Shown here piece by piece: positions 58,121 to 64,000 of a stretch of 64,000 nucleotides of DNA; the stretch's first letter is position 1; each line of letters starts with the position of its first letter. The translations under genes and the position numbers were made by a program. The stretch spans positions 1,116,001-1,180,000 of the forward strand of contig JACKCI010000001.1 in assembly GCA_020634155.1 (NCBI GenBank). The letters run 5' to 3'. The notes below the pieces were generated by a model. That model saw only the letters and a list, made by a program, of their open reading frames with translations. It was not told where the DNA came from and did not search any database. Source of the DNA: Anaerolineales bacterium. GTDB lineage: Bacteria > Chloroflexota > Anaerolineae > Aggregatilineales > J027.

Positions 58121-58411
58121 ATGCAAGATGGTGTTTTCTCAGTGGTGTTAACCTATTGCGCTGCTTGAAAGTATACCCCGCGAGCCGTCAGGTTGACAGC
58201 AGCTATCCTCGAAAATCGTGAACTGGAATATTTCGTCAAAGACTGGCACTTAATCCCCAGCACAGGGGGCAAATTTGAGTTTGAGGTCAATGGACAACTG
58301 TTGTTTTCTAAAAAACAACTGGGCCGTCATGCTACTGAAGGCGAGATTGAAGGCCTCTTTGCCCAATTGGTCGAAGACCATAAACAAGCCAATAAGATCA
58401 TCCTCAGTTAG
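58121..58411 (+). CDS. SelW/Rdx-family selenoprotein (in-frame UGA read as Sec)
   Basis: A 96-residue small thioredoxin-fold redox protein of the SelW/SelT/SelH (Rdx) family. ATG 58121 has AAGGAGGT 8 bases upstream. The frame reads VVLTYCAA, then TGA at 58166-58168, then KYTPRAVRL and on to the stop at 58409-58411. TGA falls at the last position of the CxxC/CxxU redox motif, where homologues have Cys or Sec; downstream residues (STGGKFEFEVNGQLLFSKK and GRHATEGEI) match the rest of the family. A hairpin 16-32 bases after TGA fits a bacterial SECIS. Without recoding only 15 residues or a TTG-started 72-residue fragment (58193) lacking the active site would be made. selA, selB, selC and selD are not in the window. 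Confidence 0.85.
58184..58200 (+). promoter_or_regulatory. Candidate bacterial SECIS hairpin
   Basis: Seven-base arms GCCGTCA and TGACAGC pair with one C-A mismatch and close a GGT loop. The loop guanines are 23-24 bases past the TGA, inside the window where SelB-recognised hairpins sit, and the AGGU apex resembles that of the E. coli fdhF element (from memory). Confidence 0.65.
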
Positions 58412-58422
58412 CTAAACGAAAA

Positions 58423-58447
58423 GACCGCCTAAACAGGCGGCCTTTTT
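58423..58447. terminator. Bidirectional intrinsic terminator
   Basis: CCGCCT, loop AAAC, AGGCGG, then CC and TTTTT on the plus strand. On the minus strand TC and TTTT follow the stem, so it can also end the transcript of the convergent secreted-protein gene. Confidence 0.85.
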
Positions 58448-58469
58448 GTATACAGACAAACAATGGAGC

Positions 58470-59555
58470 TTATTCAGGTAAAACCTCAACAATACCATCG
58501 ACGACCAGTTGGAAGTTGACGGCATTGGCTTCCCACTCATCACTTGCAGAGCTACCTTGAATCAGGAGGTAGTTGGTCACATCTTCCACACCAGCGAAAG
58601 AAACCAGATAGAATTCACCACTCTTGCCAGAAACCTCATTGGTGAAGCTGACCTTCAAAGCAGGAGCGCCAGCAACCGTTACCTCTTCAGCTTCAGAGGG
58701 AGAAGAATCGGGGCGAATCAGAGTCGCAATAATATCTTGACCTGTCGCACCAGCCTCAAGCCCAAAGGCATCCAAGTCAGCACTGGTGAAGGAAGTGATG
58801 ATGATTACATAAGCGGGAACATTGTCGGGTTCATCAACATAAGCGTCAGCAGTAGCCTCATCAGCCGCCACTACGGTAACTGGGAAGAGGAAGTAGTCAT
58901 TGTATGACTCGCTGACAAACGCAACTGGCATGTTTAGACCGACCACTGTAGTGCCCGCATCCAAGGTCAAGGGATCGCCCACAGTTGGTTCAACAACTTC
59001 TGTGGCTGTTTCTTCAGGGGCCGCAGTTTCTTCGGGGGTTGCAGTCTCCTCTGGAGTTGCGGTCTCTTCAGGAGTCGCAGTCTCTTCCGGTGCTACCGTT
59101 TCTTCAGGAGTCGCGGTTTCTTCGGGAGTCTCACCACCCATATCAGTGGGGCAATCATTGACGATTTCGGCATCTGGGAGTTGAATCGCATTAGCCGCCA
59201 CAGTAAAGGTCAAAGATACAGTAGCTGACCCATTGGCATTGGTTGCGGTCAATTCGACTGTGTAGGCACTATCAGCCACAACCGCGTCGGTCAACGCCAC
59301 GGTTGCCATCGCACCATCAACGGTAATATCGCCACTGACGACATCACCTGCGGCATTTACAACGGTACCTTCAACTGAATCGACTGACTCAGTGAACCAC
59401 ACGACAACATTATTGGGGATGACACCCAGAACCGCTTCATTTACTGGAGCGCTACATTGCAGCGCCAACCCCTCTTGGGCATGAGCTTGTGGAAAACCGC
59501 CAGCCAGACCCAGCGCAAATACACCTATTAGCAGCGAAAAGAACAGTTTACGCAC
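58470..59555 (-). CDS. Secreted protein with CopC/Big_5-like domain and TPEET repeats
   Basis: A 361-residue exported protein. Signal peptide (LFFSLLIGVFALGLAGGFPQAHA); residues 30-125 form an Ig-like CopC/Big_5 domain (APVNEAVLGVIPNNVVVWFTE); residues about 145-190 are an acidic low-complexity stretch of six-residue units (P-E-E-T-A-T / P-E-E-T-V-A), a likely extended linker. Residues 200-361 form a second unrecognised domain with FLFPVTVVAADEATADAYV. The start is GTG 59555 with GGAGGAAAA. The function is unknown; CopC domains bind copper, but no His-rich site is seen. A sigma70-like promoter lies 37 bases upstream. Confidence 0.78.
   Translation of the reverse strand: MRKLFFSLLIGVFALGLAGGFPQAHAQEGLALQCSAPVNEAVLGVIPNNVVVWFTESVDSVEGTVVNAAGDVVSGDITVDGAMATVALTDAVVADSAYTVELTATNANGSATVSLTFTVAANAIQLPDAEIVNDCPTDMGGETPEETATPEETVAPEETATPEETATPEETATPEETAAPEETATEVVEPTVGDPLTLDAGTTVVGLNMPVAFVSESYNDYFLFPVTVVAADEATADAYVDEPDNVPAYVIIITSFTSADLDAFGLEAGATGQDIIATLIRPDSSPSEAEEVTVAGAPALKVSFTNEVSGKSGEFYLVSFAGVEDVTNYLLIQGSSASDEWEANAVNFQLVVDGIVEVLPE
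59006..59131. repeat. Degenerate 18-bp tandem repeats coding for PEET units
   Basis: About seven units of 18 bases, each encoding a [AT]-P-E-E-T-[AV] hexapeptide in the minus-strand secreted protein. Third-codon positions vary between units, which shows selection for the peptide and not the DNA. Confidence 0.8.
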
Positions 59556-59591
59556 AGGTTTTTTCCTCCATCAGATTTATACTCGTGTGCA

Positions 59592-59620
59592 AATTTAGCT
59601 TACTTTGGGAAATAGTTCAA
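59592..59620 (-). promoter_or_regulatory. Sigma70-like promoter of the PEET-repeat protein
   Basis: Minus strand: TTGAAC (59620-59615), 17-base spacer, TAAATT (59597-59592), 36 bases upstream of GTG 59555. Confidence 0.4.
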
Positions 59621-59628
59621 CACTTACC

Positions 59629-60894
59629 TTAACTTTCAGGTTTGGGTTGATCCTCTTTACGCAAAATCAAATCTTTCTCTGGGGTGCCAATTGGCAACAA
59701 GACTCGGCAGGTAGTACCGGGTAGTTTTTCTTCGTCCCGACCGGGGCTTTCCACCGTAATACGCCCGCCATGTGCGTCAATAATACCCTTTGAGATTGCC
59801 AACCCAAGACCGGGGCCACCTCCTCTAAAAGCTGTCTTGCTGGATGAGTGCAGGCTGACATTGTTGCCGCCTTGATAGAATTTCTCAAAAATATAGGGGA
59901 TTTGGTCAGGTTCAATCCCTATCCCTCGATCTGCAATGATTATCTCAAAGGCATGTCCAATCTGCTCATCCATCACTTCACGTGAGATTATGTCAATCAT
60001 GGTGCCGTCAGGTGAATATTTAATGGCATTCGACAGCAATTGATAGAAGACTTTACTGAGCAACACGGGGTCGCCATGAATAAATGGCACGGTTGGGGAT
60101 TTCTGGTGATGTTGGCGAATAGTAATGTTGCGCTCTTTGAGGGCTTTATCAAACGCGTGCAGAGTGTCTACGAACACCATACGCGGCAAAACGGGTACAA
60201 AAGCCACTTGTAGCGTTTGGCTATCAATTTTGCTAACATCCAACATGCTATTGATGATGTCGAACATGCGCTCAGTACCCTCGCTCATGCCTTGCACAAT
60301 CCGCGACAAGTTGGCGTCACCCTGTACAACGGGGTGCATCGCCATCACATCACGATAGCCCCGAATGACCGTTATCGGCGTGCGGAGTTCATGGGCGGCC
60401 ACTTCGATAAAATCAAGTTTCGCACGGTCAAGGCGTTGCAAGGCCTCAAACGCTTTTCGCATTTCTTCGATTTGAAGGCGGTCATTCGCACGCAGACGGT
60501 CAATGGTGGTGCGAACCATTGCAAGAGCCATGGATGGGTTCGCCGCAACCATTTTCATAAACGAATCGCGGTCTATCTCCAAAACCGAGACAGATGCCAC
60601 AGCCCGTACAGTTGCGCTGCGTGGGCCATCAACAATAATTGCCATTTCGCCAAAGAAGTCCCCGCGCTCAAGGTGGCGCAAGAGCCGCTCACGCTCGCTA
60701 CCAGCCACGTCGAATTGTTTGAGAATCTCGACACGCCCATCCAAAATCAAATAAAAGGTATCCTCATAGGCTCCTTCTTTACACAAAATCGTACCAGACG
60801 GATAAGTGCGTTCCCGCGCTAAAGACGCCAATTCCGCCACCGCAGCATGGGACATTTCAGGAAACGCTCGTTGCAGGAGATCAATTGCTTCCAT
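59629..60894 (-). CDS. cNMP-binding histidine kinase
   Basis: A 421-residue soluble kinase in which a cyclic-nucleotide-binding (CRP-like) sensor domain (about 10-125; GTILCKEGAYEDTFYLILDG, RGDFFGEMAIIVDGPRSATV) replaces the usual input domain. The phosphate-binding cassette FGEMAI...RSATV is well preserved, so cAMP or a related ligand could bind. HisKA: VAAHELRTPITVIRGY (His near 168). HATPase_c: LLSNAIKYS, DRGIGIE and GPGLGLAIS. It has no membrane helix. GAGG precedes ATG 60894. It is divergent from mutS2, and no cognate receiver is adjacent. Confidence 0.92.
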   Translation of the reverse strand: MEAIDLLQRAFPEMSHAAVAELASLARERTYPSGTILCKEGAYEDTFYLILDGRVEILKQFDVAGSERERLLRHLERGDFFGEMAIIVDGPRSATVRAVASVSVLEIDRDSFMKMVAANPSMALAMVRTTIDRLRANDRLQIEEMRKAFEALQRLDRAKLDFIEVAAHELRTPITVIRGYRDVMAMHPVVQGDANLSRIVQGMSEGTERMFDIINSMLDVSKIDSQTLQVAFVPVLPRMVFVDTLHAFDKALKERNITIRQHHQKSPTVPFIHGDPVLLSKVFYQLLSNAIKYSPDGTMIDIISREVMDEQIGHAFEIIIADRGIGIEPDQIPYIFEKFYQGGNNVSLHSSSKTAFRGGGPGLGLAISKGIIDAHGGRITVESPGRDEEKLPGTTCRVLLPIGTPEKDLILRKEDQPKPES

Positions 60895-60923
60895 AGGGAT
60901 ACCTCAAATCAAGCACTCTTGTT

Positions 60924-60953
60924 ATTCTAAACATAGCATAGCCAACTCTGCAA
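60924..60953 (-). promoter_or_regulatory. Sigma70-like promoter of the cNMP-binding kinase
   Basis: Minus strand: TTGCAG (60953-60948), 18-base spacer, TAGAAT (60929-60924), 30 bases upstream of ATG 60894. Confidence 0.4.
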
Positions 60954-60959
60954 GCAGCA

Positions 60960-60988
60960 TTGACATCCTGCTTACCATTCAATATACT
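60960..60988 (+). promoter_or_regulatory. Near-consensus sigma70 promoter upstream of mutS2
   Basis: TTGACA (60960-60965), 17-base spacer, TATACT (60983-60988). The -35 is perfect and the -10 matches five of six bases, which makes it the strongest promoter seen in the window. The predicted start near 60995 leaves about 105 bases of leader before mutS2. Confidence 0.7.
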
Positions 60989-61046
60989 GCCCATTGACCC
61001 AATCGGCACACCTATACCCCCCACGAGGATAGCAGCAATCCCGCAT

Positions 61047-61070
61047 TGCCATCTTGAATGGCACCTTTTT
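61047..61070 (+). terminator. Leader hairpin with T-run, possible attenuator or sRNA end
   Basis: TGCCAT, loop CTTGA, ATGGCA, then CC and TTTTT. It lies between the promoter (60960-60988) and the mutS2 start, so it would end a transcript of about 75 bases or act as an attenuator. The stem is only 6 bp. Confidence 0.4.
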
Positions 61071-61100
61071 CCAGCCAACAACAGAACGAATTGTTGAGAA

Positions 61101-63512
61101 ATGAACGAAAAATCTGCTGAAACACTTGAATTTCCAAAAATCCTAGAGCAGCTTGCCCGCTATACCTCATTCTCTGGGAGCAAAATGCTGGCGCTCAATT
61201 TAAAGCCCGTGCCTGATCTGGGAATTGCCCGCGAACTCCAGCACGAGACATCTGAAGCGCGTGAACTTTTAGTCGCTAAGGCAAACCTAACGATGGGTGG
61301 CATTTTTGATGTACGGGCTGATGCTCTATCCTGCCAGCGCGGTTTTGTGCTAGAAGGCTACATCTTGCTCAATATCCGTAGTACCCTGCGTCGCGCATCC
61401 ATTTTGCGTCGTACCTTGGGTCGTCTTAGTGGACAATACCCGTTACTATCCGCCCTCGCTGAACGCTTGGAAGAATGCGAAGGGCTACAAGATGAAATTG
61501 GGCGGGTGTTAGATGAAACAGCGGTGGTAAAAGATACCGCTAGTGCCCGTCTTGCCGTTATCCGACGCGACATTCGGATTGCCTTCGACCGTTTACAGAC
61601 CAAAATTGCCAATATCGCCACCAGTAGCAGCAATGCCCATTATCTGCAAGAACCGATTGTCACCCAACGCAATGGGCGCTATGTTATACCGCTCAAGGCC
61701 GAATTCAAAGGACGTATTCCCGGCGTTGTCCATGACCAGAGTTCGAGTGGGGCTACGCTGTTTATTGAGCCGCTAACCACCGTTGAACTCAACAACCAAT
61801 ACCGTGAACTCCAACTTGCAGAAGAAAATGAAATTCGTCGGATTCTTGCCGAATTATGTGATATGGTCGCCCACGAAGCCGAGCGAATTGTCACGACGGT
61901 GGATGGGTTGTCCTATATTGACCTTGTGTTAGCACGTGCCAAATATGCGGAGGCGATTGGGGCTAACGCGCCAACTTTGGTGGAGTTTTCATCCTCCCCA
62001 CCTTTGCCCAATCACCCCGGCAGCACTATCCACCTCATTCAGGCCCGCCACCCCCTTCTAGGTGAACATGTTGTCCCGATTGATGTGGAATTAGACCCAG
62101 AGACTTATGTGCTGGTCATCACGGGGCCAAACACGGGCGGGAAAACGGTTGCACTCAAAACCATAGGCTTGATGATACTCATGTCCCAATGTGGGTTACA
62201 TCTACCTACCGCTGAGGGTAGCCGCTTAACCATCTTTGAGGATGTCTATGCCGATATTGGTGATGAGCAAAGCATTGAGCAAAGCCTCAGTACCTTTTCA
62301 TCACATATGACCAATATCATCCATATCTTGGGACACGCCAACCCGCGTTCACTGGTGATTCTAGATGAAGTTGGCGCAGGTACTGACCCCACCGAAGGGT
62401 CAGCCCTAGCCCGCGCTTTACTCCTGCACTTATTGGAGCATGGCATCACCTCGCTAGTGACCACCCATCATCCTGAACTCAAAGTCTTTAGTTACAACAA
62501 TCCCGGAGTACGCAATGCCAGCGTTGAGTTCAACCTTGAGACGTTGACACCTACCTACCGCCTCATTATTGGCTTGCCGGGTCGCTCAAACGCCTTGGCG
62601 ATTGCCACGCGCTTAGGCTTGCCAACGCCTATCATTGAAACAGCACGGGCTATGGTCGCTACTGAAGAACTCAAGGTCGATGACTTGCTGGATGAACTAC
62701 AGCGCACACGTGACGAAACACGCTTTATCCTTGAACGCGCTCAGAAGCATGAAGCCGATACCCGTGCTACGCAACATGAACTGATGCTGCGGCTTGAAGC
62801 GATTGAGGAAGAACGCCATAACGTCTTGCGGGAAGCCCAGCAACAAGCCAATGCAGAACTGGATGACCTACGCCGTGAAATACGACGCCTACGCCGCCAA
62901 CTGGAAGCAGCAGGTCAACCCCTAGAAGCCATCCGTAGTTTGCAGACCGAAGTAACCGACATCCGTACCGAGGACTTCATCGGCATTCCTGAGCCGATGA
63001 TTGAAGATACACCTGACGATAACACCACACCTCAATATCGCTTAGGCGAATTTGTGTGGGTCACATCACTCAAATCCGAGGGGCAAATCACCGAGGTCGC
63101 CAGTGATGAGGTAGAGGTGATGATTGGGCGACTGCGTATCCGCGCTAAGTTCTCTGAAATCGAGAAAATGACTGGCAAGGAACGCAAACAAGCAGGTAAG
63201 CGGGCCAAACTCGCTACTGAGTATGAACCGTCACCCACTATCGCTCCACGCACTGCTTCACCCGGCCTCGAACTCGACTTGCGAGGGAGCCGCGTTGAGG
63301 AGGCGGTCACCCGTGTTGAGGCTTACATTGACGCTGCCTATCTCTCTGGCTTGCCTTTCGTCCGTATTATTCATGGCAAGGGAACTGGTGCCCTCCGCAA
63401 CGCCATCCGTAACCTCTTGACCCAAAACCCATTGGTTTCAAAGCACGGAGCGGGTAGCGACAAGGAAGGTGGCACAGGCGTCACTATTGTCTATCTAGTA
63501 CCGCAGAATTAA
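61101..63512 (+). CDS. mutS2: Endonuclease MutS2
   Basis: An 803-residue MutS2 protein. It has the MutS core without mismatch-recognition domain I; Walker A is GPNTGGKTVALKT (about 342) and Walker B ILDEVGAGTDPTEGSAL (about 420), followed by a coiled coil at 530-625 and a C-terminal Smr nuclease domain (720-803) with LDLRGSRVEEAV and the catalytic-type HGKGTGALR. MutS2 suppresses homologous recombination and, in Bacillus, also rescues collided ribosomes. Length is standard. The ribosome binding site before ATG 61101 is weak (TTGAGA). A strong promoter and a leader hairpin precede it. Confidence 0.95.
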   Translation: MNEKSAETLEFPKILEQLARYTSFSGSKMLALNLKPVPDLGIARELQHETSEARELLVAKANLTMGGIFDVRADALSCQRGFVLEGYILLNIRSTLRRASILRRTLGRLSGQYPLLSALAERLEECEGLQDEIGRVLDETAVVKDTASARLAVIRRDIRIAFDRLQTKIANIATSSSNAHYLQEPIVTQRNGRYVIPLKAEFKGRIPGVVHDQSSSGATLFIEPLTTVELNNQYRELQLAEENEIRRILAELCDMVAHEAERIVTTVDGLSYIDLVLARAKYAEAIGANAPTLVEFSSSPPLPNHPGSTIHLIQARHPLLGEHVVPIDVELDPETYVLVITGPNTGGKTVALKTIGLMILMSQCGLHLPTAEGSRLTIFEDVYADIGDEQSIEQSLSTFSSHMTNIIHILGHANPRSLVILDEVGAGTDPTEGSALARALLLHLLEHGITSLVTTHHPELKVFSYNNPGVRNASVEFNLETLTPTYRLIIGLPGRSNALAIATRLGLPTPIIETARAMVATEELKVDDLLDELQRTRDETRFILERAQKHEADTRATQHELMLRLEAIEEERHNVLREAQQQANAELDDLRREIRRLRRQLEAAGQPLEAIRSLQTEVTDIRTEDFIGIPEPMIEDTPDDNTTPQYRLGEFVWVTSLKSEGQITEVASDEVEVMIGRLRIRAKFSEIEKMTGKERKQAGKRAKLATEYEPSPTIAPRTASPGLELDLRGSRVEEAVTRVEAYIDAAYLSGLPFVRIIHGKGTGALRNAIRNLLTQNPLVSKHGAGSDKEGGTGVTIVYLVPQN

Positions 63513-63519
63513 TTTTGCC

Positions 63520-63543
63520 CTGCCCACAGGTACCTGTGGGCAG
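63520..63543. promoter_or_regulatory. 24-bp perfect palindrome
   Basis: The left arm CTGCCCACAGGT is followed at once by its exact reverse complement. It starts 7 bases after the mutS2 stop and ends 7 bases before a TATAAT box (63551-63556). It could fold as a hairpin terminator (weak TTT follows) or be an operator for the downstream gene. Confidence 0.6.
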
Positions 63544-63550
63544 TTTGCGT

Positions 63551-63556
63551 TATAAT
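63551..63556 (+). promoter_or_regulatory. -10 box (TATAAT) of the 3'-terminal gene
   Basis: Perfect TATAAT 35 bases before ATG 63592. The -35 position (63528-63533, AGGTAC) is poor and lies within the palindrome, which suggests dependence on a regulator. Confidence 0.4.
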
Positions 63557-63591
63557 ATGCAAACCAAGCAAAATTCTTAAGGAGAGTGCCT

Positions 63592-64000
63592 ATGAGTGCC
63601 TCTGATAAACGCCAAGAGGAAGTCCGTCGCGGGCAGGCCTTTATTAACGAAGTCTATCAAAAGATGTCACGCATCGCCCATGAGTTCGCAGGTGGGGAGA
63701 TTAACCGCACCCAGTTTCATCAACTTTACGACCGCTACCAGCGCCAAATTATGACTGTTTCACAATTGATTACAGAGTCAGACCCCAGCGGATGGCGTGA
63801 TGCCGTAAATAGTGGTGATATTGAAAGTACCCATCATCTCCGCAAACGCTTTACAGCACGGGCACTCGGCATCAGCATTTACGACAACCAAACAGGCATG
63901 CCAATTGAGACTATTGGAGAATTTACGGTTGATGCCGAGTTGATTGTGCCGATGTTAAGCAGCTACCGCGAAGCCGCCGCTGAGATTTTTCAAGCGGGTG
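63592..64000 (+). CDS. Hypothetical protein, 3' end outside window
   Basis: The frame is open from ATG 63592 (GGAGAG upstream) to the end of the window, giving 136 residues with no stop. The protein starts ASDKRQEEVRRGQAFINEVY and continues as a mostly helical, charged soluble region (AHEFAGGEINRTQFHQLYDR, then FTARALGISIYDNQTGMPI). Not recognised; it could be the N-terminus of a signalling protein (many in this window have charged helical starts) but no domain can be named. Confidence 0.65.
   Translation, partial: MSASDKRQEEVRRGQAFINEVYQKMSRIAHEFAGGEINRTQFHQLYDRYQRQIMTVSQLITESDPSGWRDAVNSGDIESTHHLRKRFTARALGISIYDNQTGMPIETIGEFTVDAELIVPMLSSYREAAAEIFQAG

Noticed and set aside
58193..58411. Stand-alone 72-residue gene starting at TTG 58193
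   Set aside because: No ribosome binding site at this TTG, and the redox motif would be lost. The upstream ATG 58121 has a strong ribosome binding site and the family N-terminus, so TGA recoding explains the sequence better.
58121..58411. Pseudogene reading (nonsense mutation of a Cys codon)
   Set aside because: Not excluded, but the SECIS-like hairpin, intact promoter, terminator and otherwise undamaged frame argue against decay.
58423..58447. Second SECIS element downstream of the selenoprotein gene
   Set aside because: Bacterial SECIS lie just after the TGA. This hairpin has a T-run and is a normal terminator.
59006..59131. CRISPR-like or regulatory DNA repeat
   Set aside because: The units are contiguous, in frame, and vary at third codon positions; they encode a protein linker.

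Overview
The window looks like a piece of a Chloroflexota chromosome (Anaerolineae-like). This is inferred from gene content and not from a marker gene: many multi-GAF sensor histidine kinases, several polytopic lipid-linked-sugar glycosyltransferases, secreted SH3/LysM/C39-like proteins, an FprA-type ferredoxin-NADP reductase and scattered microcompartment shell genes. No rRNA, tRNA, CRISPR array, insertion sequence or phage gene was seen. Coding density is very high. No gap exceeds 300 bases; the two largest are 37188-37412 and 60895-61100. Several convergent gene pairs share their stop codons.

Layout. 1-9 kb: tail of a histidine kinase, a Zn/Cd-type P-ATPase with its own promoter and a palindrome, a GT1-like glycosyltransferase, a GNAT protein, a membrane-anchored TIR-like protein, and a homoserine-kinase homologue that lacks key residues. 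9-20 kb: PHP phosphoesterase, GT39-like enzyme, large histidine kinase, methyltransferase-DusB-MOSC operon, a secreted SH3-repeat protein, a GT2 synthase and a PAS kinase. 20-30 kb: PQQ-type sugar dehydrogenase, two tandem C39-like/TPR membrane proteins, an RmlC epimerase, and a minus-strand operon (methyltransferase, ABC ATPase, permease, NERD protein, LysM/propeller lipoprotein). 30-41 kb: a PIG-V-like transferase and three bacterial microcompartment (BMC) shell genes: a CsoS1D/CcmP-like double-BMC protein at 31.9 kb, an EutN/CcmL pentamer at 36.9 kb and a second tandem-BMC protein at 40.5 kb. They are dispersed among a hydrolase, a GAF kinase, FprA and glycosyltransferases. 41-52 kb: a signalling block (Ser/Thr kinase-FHA, lone receiver, ubiquitin-like-FHA-TIR fusion, PP2C) and a sugar-nucleotide operon (nucleotidyltransferase, two phosphohexomutases). 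52-64 kb: LysM-glycoside hydrolase, nitrilase-family amidase, small proteins, a repeat-containing secreted protein, a cNMP-binding kinase, MutS2 and a gene running off the end.

The most notable discovery is at 58121-58411: a SelW/Rdx-family gene whose reading frame is interrupted by a TGA exactly at the second position of the CxxC/U redox motif. A SECIS-like hairpin lies just downstream, and the gene has its own sigma70-type promoter, a strong ribosome binding site and an intrinsic terminator. It is very probably a selenoprotein that ordinary gene calling would truncate. The scattered BMC shell genes and the ubiquitin-like-FHA-TIR fusion are the next most interesting. All functional statements rest on motif recognition by eye; no database search was run.
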